A stretch of DNA of 64,000 nt from Tetracentron sinense (lineage: Eukaryota; Streptophyta; Magnoliopsida; Trochodendrales; Trochodendraceae). Positions 47,181-58,800 of this stretch are shown here, piece by piece (positions within the stretch are counted from its first letter, which is position 1; every line of letters begins with the position of its first letter). The notes below the pieces were generated by a model, which saw nothing but the letters and a program-made list of their open reading frames with translations, made no database searches and was not told where the DNA came from. A program made the translations under genes and the position numbers. The stretch is from positions 4,947,072 through 5,011,071 of the forward strand of contig CM026566.1 in NCBI GenBank assembly GCA_015143295.1, read 5' to 3'.

Positions 47181-47605
47181 TTTTACATCGGTTAGGTTGC
47201 TTAATCCCAACTTACCTTCTAAAATAACAATCATAAATATGGTCTGGCGTAACCTGATTAATGGTGCTGATTATTATTCATTGGTTAGATGTTAGATACC
47301 TAGCAATTTAGCTTGGCAAGTGATTAAAAATACTCCATAGTACATACTATCGAGTGTGTGATCATTAGGATTTAGAACTCTCCAGACTAGTGTAAACAGT
47401 AACTACTAAAACAAGAGTTCAAGCTTCTTAGCCAATCTAAGTCGGCTCAACTCTTCGTGAACCAAGTGAAAATGACATCATATTCAATTGTCAATCACAC
47501 CCATAAGTCAACAAGTATCCCTTTTAACCCATATTAATTGTTGTTAAAAATGAATTAAGATTAGGGTTCAACAATCTAACTTTTTTTTTTTTTTTGATCA
47601 AAATG

Positions 47606-47948
47606 TAATGGAATCCTCCATAGTTATAACTAGACTCAGGGAAATCCGTTTACGCCCTTGAAATCGCAACGTGTCCCTTTGACACCCTTAACTATGGTTA
47701 TGATTCACCCACCCCTAGAGTTCACCCACCTATCTTTGGTTTTTAGAAAAAAAAATTTATTTCTTTAAACCGTGGCTTGAAAAAATATAAAAGTATTTTA
47801 ATATTTTTTTGTAAAAATCAAGGATAAGTTGGTGAACACTAGGGGTGGGTGAATCTTAACCACAGTTAAGGGGTGTTAGAAGGGAGACATGGCGACCTCC
47901 AAGGCATAATCGGACTCCCCCGAGTCCGGTTATGAGGATTTCATTCAT
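47606..47948. mobile_element. Mutator-like foldback MITE copy
   Basis: The left end is damaged (GGAATCCTCC) but the right end reads GAGGATTTCATTC. Inner arms pair GATTCACCCACCCCTAG with CTAGGGGTGGGTGAATC. A palindrome CGGACTCCCCCGAGTCCG lies near 47911. Confidence 0.8.
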
Positions 47949-48287
47949 TTTAAAAAATATTATCCCAAAAGGTTAAAAATTCTTAACCAGAGTTGTTTTT
48001 TAATATATATATTTTTTAAAAAAGAATCAAGGTTAGGTAGTTGAACTCTATAAGATGACTCTTAACCACAGTTAATATGGGTTATTGTGATCCAGTTTTC
48101 ACTTGAGCTCTCCTCGAGTTCAATCGCACCCACATGTCAACACGGATCACATTCTAACTCATATTAACTGTGATTAAGATTCACTAATCCTCAATGTTCA
48201 ACAACCTAACATTGATTTTTAGGGAAAATATTAAAAAATAAGCATGATTAAGAATTTATTACCCTTAGGGTTAATATTTTTTTAACA

Positions 48288-48632
48288 GGAATGAAATCCT
48301 CGACGATTATAACCAAACTCAGGGAGTCCGGTTACTCCCCCTGAGGTTGTCAGGTGTTCCTTTGGACATCCCTTAATTGTGGTTAAGATTCACTCACCCC
48401 TAGGGTTCGCCCACCTAACCTTGGTGTTTTTTTTTAAATGTTAAATAAAATTCACCATGGTTAGAAAAATATATTAAAATATTTTTTACTAAAAACCAAT
48501 GATAGATGGCTGAATCCTAAGGGTGGGTGAATCTTAACCATAGTTAAGGGGTGTCAAAAGGGACATGTGGCAACCTTAGGAGCGTAACCAGACTCCCCGA
48601 GTCCGGTTATAAGTGTCAAGGATTTCATTCCT
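48288..48632. mobile_element. Mutator-like foldback MITE copy with 13-bp perfect ends
   Basis: It begins GGAATGAAATCCT and ends AGGATTTCATTCC, exact reverse complements. Inside, GTCCGGTTACTCCCCCTGAG and GATTCACTCACCCCTAGGG-like segments pair with the right arm. Confidence 0.85.
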
Positions 48633-49560
48633 TTTAAATATTTTTTCTAATAAATAAGGTTAGATTTTGTAATCCTAAAAGTTAGTAAATCTTAATCACA
48701 ATTAATATGGCTCAAAAGGGACATGTGGTGACCTAGGGGCGTAACCAGAATCCCAGTTATAAGTGTTGAGGATTTTATTCATTTTTAATATTTTTTGAAA
48801 TAAATAAGGTTAGATTTTTTAATTAAAAGTTAATAAATCTTAACCACAATTAATATGACTTAAAAGGGACATGTGTCGACTTATGTGTGCGGAGGGGAAT
48901 AGTGAAGATTTTTTTTCGGATTACATGCTCTTGAGTAGACTTAGATGTGACTAGGCTTATTTGAGAGGGAAGGAGCATCCAGCTAAGATAATTTACATAC
49001 GTGAGAACTAATCAAGTGTTTTTAATCTCTTTCTTTTAGCAAAGCAACGGTCGTCAATAGGGATGCCACCTGGTGAGATCAAATCACAGCCCCCGAGTTT
49101 TGTTTTGTTTGTTTTTTGTTTTGATACGAGATATACATGCAACGTCCTGTTAGGTGTTAGTATCTCTTGAGTTAGTGGACGAGAAAGATTATACACAAAC
49201 TCTCATCCTCTTAAGAATAGAACCCAATACCTCCCCCAAAGCAGGGGATAACCATCATTGGGACAAAGTCTCCATGTGTGCCCGGAGTTCAATCACACCC
49301 ATTAGCAAACATGTGTCCCTTTCAATCCCTAAATGGTTAAGAAGATTTACTAACTGGTTAAAAAATTATAGTCATGTTTTTTAGAGAATTTTTTTTTTAA
49401 AATTTTTAATTATGATTAAAACTTTTCGACTTAAAAGATGGAACTTTTTTATAAAAAAAAATCAAAATTATACTGTTGAAGCCAAAGATTGGAAATTGTA
49501 ATCACAGGTGAGAGGTAAGAAGGGTTAGAAGGGACACGTGTTGGCCTTTGAATGCGATTG
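48633..49560. other. Decayed MITE arms upstream of the MLO gene
   Basis: Repeated words TTAATATGGCTCAAAAGGGA and GTTAGATTTT(G/T)TAAT are visible to about 48890. Further relics with AAAGGGACATGTG lie near 48860 and 49540. No gene was seen. Confidence 0.6.
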
Positions 49561-49800
49561 AACTTTTCACGCGTTTGGCTCTGAACTTTTCACACGTGTT
49601 GGCCACCGGATGTTATGGGCAGGTGTCATTCTTTTTGGTTCTTACATCCCCGATTTGAAGACTCATTTGATGCCTGTGTCCCATCCACTTCCCTTTCTTT
49701 CTTCCACCAAACAAAATAAAAAAGTCGTAATATCAACACCACAGCTGCTCTCTTTTGATCTCTGTCTCAGCGAGTGAGTGAGTGAGTGAGAGAGAGTGGA
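49561..49800 (+). promoter_or_regulatory. Proximal promoter and 5' UTR of the MLO gene
   Basis: The 5' leader before the ATG is GAGTGAGT-rich (49771-49799), ending GAGAGAGTGGA before ATG at 49801. I see no strong TATA box; AATAAAAAAG at 49712 is the nearest AT-rich candidate. MITE sequence comes within about 200 bases of the start, so it may form part of the promoter. Confidence 0.5.
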
Positions 49801-52800
49801 ATGGCTGGAGAGGGTGAGAACTCGACAACATTGGAGTACACCCCGACATGGGTGGTTGCTCTCGTTTGCTCTGTCATCGTCTTCATTTCTCTTGCCGTCG
49901 AAAGATTCATTCACTTCACTGGAAAGGCAAATCTCTCTCTCTCTCTCTCTCACACACACATTCTTTTTCTCTTCTGTTTCTTTATCTCACTTTTATTACT
50001 ACTGAAGTTTGATTGATTGATATGGGTTTCAGTATTTGAAGAAGAAGAACCAGAAACCCCTCTATGAAGCCTTACAGAAAATCAAAGAAGGTCATTTCCT
50101 CTCTCTCTCTCTCTCTCTCTATCTACCTTTATCCATGCCGCATTGGGGGTATAATTCTAAATTTTTTTTGGGTTTTTTTTTGGTGTATGTAGAGTTGATG
50201 CTTTTGGGGTTTATTTCGCTTCTTCTGACTGTGCTCCAAAATAGAATTGCTAAAATCTGCATCCCCAAGCATTTAGTTCTTCACCTGCTTCCTTGTAAGA
50301 AGGAAGAAGAGGCTTCCCATGGAGAAAGCACTGCCCATTTTCAGAGTTTCTTCTCCACATTCATTTCTGGGAATGGGAGACGCCTCCTGGCCGAATCATC
50401 CAGCTCCGGTTACTGTACGGATAAGGTAAGACAAACCCCATCTCGGGATTCCTTTATATTGTTTTTCAAAAATGGTTGATTGGTGTTCCCTTTTGGTACT
50501 CTCTTCTGTTCATTGAATTATATTGATTAAAAAGAAGAAGAATGAATGAAATTTATTGAAATTAACCATCTATATATGGAAAGGCAATTTCAAGTTTAAG
50601 TTACATACATTTGAAGCCATGAAACTAGAACAACCAGAAATGTGTTTGAAAGCATGTAACTCTTTGAATCTCCTTCTCCTAATTGACAAAGAGCAACCTC
50701 TGTTAGTGACCTTCCAATGACAAAGGATTTCGGTAGCTGTGTCAAATTCAAGGGGCACAAGTCACACCAAAGGGGACATAGGCCTGTCCTCTCTGCTAAA
50801 GGCACCTCACCATCTCCTTCCTTTCAGAAACCCACTGGAATACCCGATCTCTGCACCGACTACGAAAGAGACCCTATGTAAGCTTCGTACACTTTGCACA
50901 ACATCCGGTTCTCGATTTCTTGTAGACCCCGTTGAAGTTTCACCTACAATTGAATTCCGCAGGAGATACAAATTATCACACTTCTACCCATTCATCAAAC
51001 CAAACATCTACGCTTAATATTGAGAGCGCCACCTCTAACTGTGTTGCTACAGCCCTTGGAGTCCAACTCACCTAGAGAAATTGGATTTCTCATAACCTAC
51101 CCCTCCTAAAGTCTGAACCACTCCGTCAAACATCCTTATCTTTACTGTTCCAAGCCATGCGACTTCACACTTAGATCCATCACCCAAGGACACCTCTCTT
51201 GCTCTTCTTTGTTGGAAAGTATCAAAGAGATCCATGTTTGAGCAAATATGAAGTGATGCCACTAAATTTAATAACCACTCACGAGAAGAATTGTCCATGC
51301 CTTTGGAGACCGTGAGAACATCTCCAATGTATTCACCTCCGTCTAGTGCTATTGCTGCAGAAGAATCCCTTCTAGAAGAACCATTCTTCCATTCAATACG
51401 TAGTGGACTCTCTCTTCTTGTATTGTGGATTTGAATTTGGATTTTTCCATACTGTTTCTTGATCCTCTCTCCAAGCCCATTCCTCTTCCTTGAGAACCAA
51501 AAAATGATTATAATTCTCTTCATGATTTGGCTTTCTCCTAATCTCATTAGAGAGTAGCGACGCCGTAACTTCTTTCAACCACAATGTATCCTTGCCATAC
51601 AGGAGTTGTGTCACCAAGTGCTCATATGAATCCGGAAGTAAGGTAAGAGACACCAAGGTATGGTATGAGCTTCTTCCTCCATCTTGACATCAACTTTTTG
51701 TTGTTAATTCAAGACCTGGTTGAACACATTCATATCTTTCATGAGGTCTGTACCCTCTGCCATCCTCAAAGCATGCAACTGCCTCTTTAGATATAACTTG
51801 TTGGTCAGACTGTTTTCAATGTAAACATTTTCCAACTTCAGCTAAAGTTCTGGTGTTGATTCCTCATCCATAACGTTGAGCATCACGTTATCCACAAGGT
51901 AGAGGCGTATTGTGTCGACTGCTTTTTCCTCAATGTTTTTTCAATATGCTTCAGGCATCTTTTTTGGCTTACCGGATTCCCTCTTCAACGCCCTTGCCAG
52001 ACCCTATTGAACTAAAATGTCATTCACCCTCTTTTGTCACAGATTAAAGCTTCCTTTTCCGTCAAAATTCTCCACAAAATGCTGCCCAGAATTTCTCAAC
52101 GCCATTGAAAAAATATCCTTGGTGCTTTGATACTAGTTGTTGGGAGCAAAAGCTTAAACCAACTTTGTTACCCGTGGAGAAAACACTTGGTGAAAGGGAT
52201 CAATAGAACAAATCCGACAGAAAAGTAAACATGCTTACGTCCATAGGCCAAGATCCAATTACTTCTTCACTCAATAAACCTTGAAAAATGATTACAACTT
52301 TACAAGAACACTCTCTCCTCTCAGATTAATTCTCAACCAAAGCCCAGAGACCCTTGTACACCCCTCCCAAGTCACCTTCTCCTTCCCTCAAACCTTTCTC
52401 TAAGACCTAGAGTGCTAATCACGTTCTATTCCTCCACCACCGAAAACTTACACCATATCTATTAACTAATACTATGCCAAAATAAATTCTCCCATTTTCA
52501 CACTACCACGTAGGATTAAGTGATTAACATCTTACCATCTTATGACACGTGTCACTTTTGAAATGTCACTGGTCTTCCATCTCCCGAAGCATGTCTTCCA
52601 TCTCCCGAAGCGTCACTCCAACAATAACACGTTTCATTCTTATATATATTTTTTAGGGACAACTCTACAACCGGGGACGAACCCTTCAATTTTTCTACAC
52701 AACTCTTCGCATCTTTTTGTACCTACAAATGTATTGTTGCTAGAGATGTTTTTGCTCTTACACATGCACGAAATAATTACGGTTGATAATAGGTGTTGTT

Positions 52801-55800
52801 TAGGCGGTGTCGCTTAGAATTGGGTTGGAGAAGAGTGAGAACGTGTGGGGGGCGGATGTGTCCGTTTAAAGATCTACTTCATCTTCCTGTAAACCATAGG
52901 CTATATATAGAGGAGAGATGCACTATATTTTTTTACCCTTGTTCTGGTCTCAGTGAAATTAAGTTGAGATTTCATTTGAAGTGGGTTTAAAGCTTCTATT
53001 CCATGCCCAGTAGTACACCTCTCTTCTTCGTCGGTGAGATCATGCTGATCAAATGCGCCTGTAAGCAGCTTCTTATCATTTTTTTTCTACATTTTCTGAT
53101 TTTCTTTGAAAATCTAATCATGGTTTGTTCCTGCAAGTGTAATACATTTGTATTGGCTGATCGCGATATTGCTATTTATGTGTTGTCTTTCTCTTTATAT
53201 ACCGTTTTTCAGGGTTGTGTCGTTTATAGAAGTTTAATATTTTATTGTCCTATATATAAACATCCCACCCACCTGTTATATACGCATATGAATCTCTTCT
53301 TAGAGAAAATCTCCTAAGCCTCTTCTTCACAATCTTCCTCACTATCACCATTGTGAATAAATGGTTTCCCATATTAAGTTTGGTTTACATTGTTAAAAAT
53401 TAAACAATCCCATATAAATGGTTTCCCATATTAAGTTTGGTTTACATTGTTAAAAATTAAACAATCCCATAAATGCCTTTGGTTGTGCTTTCTTAAAGGA
53501 ATGAAATCCTTGACGGTTATAACCCGACTCAAGGGAGTCCGGTTATGCCCCTGAGGTCATTACGTGTCCCTTTTGAGACTCTTTTAAATGTGGTTAAGAT
53601 TAATCCACCCATAGGGTTCACCCACCTATCCTTGGTTTTTAGAAACAAATTTAACTGTGGTTAGAAAAAATATTTTAATATTTTAAATATTAGAAAAAAA
53701 ATATTAAAATTTTTTTTTTATAAAAACCAAGGATAGGTGGGTGAACTTTAACCACAGTTGAGAGGTGTGAAAAGGGAAACATGGCAACCGGGGATTTCAT
53801 TCCTTTCATAAAACATACCCAAGCAAATCAGAAAACCCATCAAGAAAGAGAAATCACAAAATGATCCAAGATCACAAGACTAAGCAAGAAGTCAATGCAA
53901 AGAATTGACCATATAGAGAATGATGCGCCAATTATTAGAAGAAGAAATAGTCGGTTGTTAAGCCTTACCTGCAATCCAAATTATCATCAATTTAATAGTA
54001 TTCATGAAAAAAAAATATACATATATAAACAAAACTAGGTACTGCATTCGAATTGGAAACATAAATTTAGTTGATCTTGATGGCACAAAAGCTCAGTATG
54101 TAAGATTTCTATCATCCTCCCCCTTCCCCATTTGACATTCTTACTGCTTTTCTCCCCTTTTATTATTTTTTTATTTGAAGTTTGGTTTGTGAAATATAAT
54201 TTGCGTTTCCATAGTTCTTTGGTGATAATGGTAGGTCAGCTTTCTATTGGTATGCTATGTGTTCCTTTTTTTATGGAAGAGAGAGGAAGGATGTGTTCCT
54301 TTAGTGGGTTAAATCATTCTCTTGCCTTTGCTTTTAACCATTGCACGGAAAAAGACATTATTTTGAAAATCTTTTGACACATGTCTTTCTGGTATTGAGA
54401 GAGGCAGAGTTTAGCTACATGGACTCAATAGATACAACGGATCTAATTGTCTCTCTCTTATGATAAAGTTCATCTACTACATGGGCCAATTTTTCTTCTA
54501 TTCCATGACACGTTTGTGAGGATTTCGTAGTTTTATTATAATGAGATAAAAATTTTGTACCTAAACTTTCAATTGGCTTTAATTCAGCTTTTGGTCTCAT
54601 TTTGGTTAAGTTCTTATGCTACTATTACTAGAGAGTGGGTCCCTTTAAATGTCAAGGGAGCTAGAGGAAGTGAAGTTTGTATTATTCGTTTTAACATATA
54701 TGGTCTAATCATTGAATAGGAAGCGTAGTGCTTTTGATTTCTTTCCTTTGATTGTTATTTTTGATAAGTTTTTCTCTGTTTTATGTATTGGTTAAAAAAG
54801 ACCTAAAAGGGGACACTAAATTTGGAGGGACATGGGGCTAGCACTCCTGTAATTATTTTATTATCATTTACTTAAATTGCCAATTTTTACTATATTTAAG
54901 TATTTATTTTGTATCGAGAAAAATTTGATTAATTTAAAATCATAATTTATTTTTTTCTTACTATAATTTCCATGCATCGCAAGGGTCTATTACTAGTATT
55001 ATATATATATATATATATATATAGTCCTAGAAGAATTGGAAGTCGCAGATTCGCACAATATGCCAATTCCGCACTCACTATGCAAATCCCATGATAACCA
55101 GTCGACCGACCTTGGGTCTGTTCGACTGAGTCTTCAGAATTTGAGCCACATGCTCAACATACTCAGAAACATCATTTGTTGAAGAACCAAGCTCAGTATA
55201 GTCTAGTACATGCCTTATGTTTGTACTGTAAAATTTCTTAAATTGAAATATCAACTTCGAACAGGATGTTCATAATATGGGCTTTGCAACAATCTGATAT
55301 CCATTGTAAGGGAATACAAATGCTCCATATTTTCATTCTTCATGTTTGATTTGATTAAAATGTCACTGATTAAAGAGGTAAAGGTGCTATTATCTTCTTT
55401 TGGTGATTACTTCATCACTTCTTCTTTTTGACCAGTTTTCCATCTTCTAGTCACATACTTGAAGTTTCTGTTGCTACATAAAGCAAAGGTGCACACACTT
55501 GTCGACCACCAACAATGCAATTGGAGTTGTCCAGCAGCTGGATCACCTCCTTTTCAGGGAGAGCTGATGCTTGTTGGGTATTTTGGTTTGACACTGCTTC
55601 ACACCCAAAATGAAGCGAGCTTCAGATTTGGGATGTCTAATTATTTTCTTCTGTCCATTTTCTTTCCAGGGGAAGGTCCCATTGTTATCTACTGAAGCAT
55701 TGCATCATTTGCATATCTTTATCTTTGTGCTGGCTGTTGTCCATGTGACTTTCTGTGTTCTCACTATTCTTTTTGGAGGGGCCAAGGTAAGTCGGTACCT

Positions 55801-58800
55801 ACATAAATCTACACTCTTCCTTCTATTTCTTATGGGGAGTGCTAGAAGGACTTGCGGGTGGATAGTCTATCCCCTGTTTTGGCAAGATTCTTGATAGGCC
55901 CCACAAAAAACTGTCCTTTTAGCAGGAAACTTGCCAAAATATGGGTGAGTTTATTCATTCGCGAGTCTGTCTAGCATTCCCCTTTCCTTTTATGTCATTA
56001 CTCTCTTAGCTTTCTTGATTGCTTAAAGATGTCATTTTGTGACACGATATAGATACGCCAGTGGAAACATTGGGAAGATTCTATTGCAAAAGATAAATAT
56101 GATACGGATGAGGGTAATGCTTTTTAACATTTAAAATTTGTTCCTGAGCATTTTCCATTACAATTGTTAACTGTTTGATGCTGAATCACTTCACTGTTTA
56201 GGATCTTGATAGCCAGTTCCTTTTTATGTGCATTTCTTCTAATCTGGAAACAGTGATTTTGCAGTCCTGAAAAAAAAGGTGACCCATGTTCATCAACATG
56301 CCTTTATCAAGGATCATTTTCTGGGTATTGGGAAGAACTCAGCTTTGCTAGGTTGGTTGGTAAGTCATTACATCCTTTATGGTAAATTACTCTGCCAGCC
56401 TTTTAAATTCATGACTAAAATTAACTGGAAGCACCGATGAAGATGATGATAAATGGAAGTAGAACAATTTTTGAATTATTATTCATGTCATTTTGTGTGA
56501 GAACTTCCAAGGATTTCTACCCCTTTCCAAAGGAGGTGGCCAAGGAGAATATATTTGGCATTCTTTAAATGAACATGACAACTCAAGGACTTCTATGCTC
56601 AAGGACTTCCAGTGATAATTGAGTAGCCTCTTTTTGCCCTAACTCGGTGGCCCCTTTTATGGGCACCGTTAGTTTTTTCTCTTGTACAATTTTGGGCTTC
56701 CCTGCTTTCCTTGTAAGTATAAGCGATGACCTCTTTTGTCTTTGGGATATTGTCCTTCTTCAACGAAAATTTTCTTTACTTATAAAGAAAAAAAAACTAT
56801 TAATGAAAAAGGTTCTTCTAACTCTAGATTGATTTGTAGTTCTTAGTTTATAAGCTTCACTAAGGCCAAAGATACTACATGTGCACAGCTGTTAGGCCTT
56901 TGGTCATTGATCCCCTCATGTAGGTGGATTCTTTGACTGGTTCTGCTTATGAACAATGGGTCAAACTAACCTCTTGTACCTGACTTTGCCCTAAAAAACA
57001 CATTATTAAGTTATGCATGTATAAAATTCAGTACATGTTTTCTCATTAGTTGTCCTACGAACACATGCTGAGGACAATGAACTATTGTTGTAATGCAAGT
57101 TATTGTGATTATTTCAGCATTCTTTTGTCAAGCAATTTTATGCGTCTGTGACCAAAGCAGATTACATAACACTGCGACTTGGTTTCATTATGGTAAGCTA
57201 TTTGAATTTGAAGGTTGATATTGTCAATTCCATTGTTTAATAATACTTATACTATTTTTCTTATTGCTTTTCATCGAAATTATTTCTCCCATAGACTCAT
57301 TGCAGGGGAAACCCGAAGTTTAATTTTCACAAATATATGATCCGTGCCCTTGAAGCTGATTTTAAGAAAGTCGTTGGTATAAGGTAAGTGATATTACTTG
57401 CCAAAAGCTAAGCTTCGTTTTCCATGCTGTATTTGTTCATTTGGTATAGTGCATAACTTCTAACTCGACTATTTTCTTCCTTGATTCTCCTTGATTTGTG
57501 ATCTATTCAATTGCAGTTGGTATCTTTGGATATTTGTTGTCATTTTCTTGTTGCTGAATGTTAACGGTAAGCTGCTTCAGTGGATTATTTCATAGACGAC
57601 GGTTCAATTTCTTTTGCAAGATTTTGCCAAGTTATTTTACTCTTTATTCATCTTTTCCTGTCCATCTGTTTTCTCAACTTCATAGTTCATACCAAGGTTC
57701 ATGTATTTTTTTTGGTAAACAAATCAATTCTTAGATGCTATTGCTTAGGAGTGTACATGTGAATTTGTATCTCAAGAATTCAAATGAGCCAAAAATTACC
57801 TAAATTTCACAGTTTTCTAGCTTGAAATTCTTAAGAAATATTGGAAAGAACATTCTGGCCTCCAAATCTTTTGTGGTATCTGATAATTAAATAAAATTTT
57901 GCTTAGTAAAACTATTCTGTTGTAACAAGAAAGATTCCTTTTATTTTCAATTCCAACGCAATGTACCAACAATTTTCAGTGTTGAGCCTATAGCTCAATC
58001 TGGCCGAGCTGTCTCCCAATCTTGAGTCTCAGGTTTCCACCCATTTACAACCAATGAAGTACTTCCCTAACAATATTGACCACAAAATACCAATTATTTT
58101 CGAGGTGGTGTTTCAAAATTTCAGAATCCGTTATTTTAATCACGCCGTATGATTGCTGTTTCTGTTCATGGCCAGCTACGTGTAGATCTTTACTTCTAAA
58201 GAATGTTGTATCCTTATTCCCCTGTGCAGGTTGGCATACATATTTTTGGATAGCATTCATTCCCTTCGTTGTAAGTAGTCCTAACATAACCGCTTTCAAA
58301 TTTGTTATTCTATTATATGCCTGGTCATGTGTTTTGCGACATTGCACATGAAATTCTATTCGAGTTGCAAATATCATGCCTCAATACGAATATTCAGTAT
58401 GCAATCTTATAATGTTAATCTGTATTAGACATTGGTTATTAAAGTCTTGCAAGGGTCCTGGATGTTGTGGCCCAAAATCTAATGTGCAAGTGTCTGCCAG
58501 CATGCATGTGTCATCAATGGTCATATATTTTCCCTGTAAACACTAACCAGTATCCTTCACTTCACTAATCTGAAAAGTGTTCAGAGAAAAAAAAGAAATT
58601 TATAAATTATAAGAGTACTCTCCTTTGTAAATTGCTTAATTCTCTAATTTTGTTGGTAAACCATTTTGGGGCATTCTTGAACTTTTCGGGTTTTTTTTTC
58701 AGTGGGAGTGTTAGGAGTTAGGACATTATCTGTACTTGGACCATTTATGCTTTCTTGTTCTTACCAATAAAAGCACCTTTTTTCTAAGGAACTTCCAGAG

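Larger units (their letters stand above)
50426..55669 (+). other. Expanded intron 3 of the MLO gene (5.2 kb)
   Basis: The donor is AAG|GTAAGA at 50426 and the acceptor TTTCTTTCCAG at 55669. The other introns range from about 0.1 to 1.2 kb. This one holds a Copia fragment (51068-52137 plus LTR), a 57-bp tandem duplication, a Mutator-like MITE and a (TA)n run. Parts 50570-51060 and 52600-53340 carry open frames without recognised domains. Confidence 0.88.

Noticed and set aside
50739..51017. 92-codon frame in MLO intron 3
   Set aside because: No recognised family; opposite to the Copia relic, and interrupted context.
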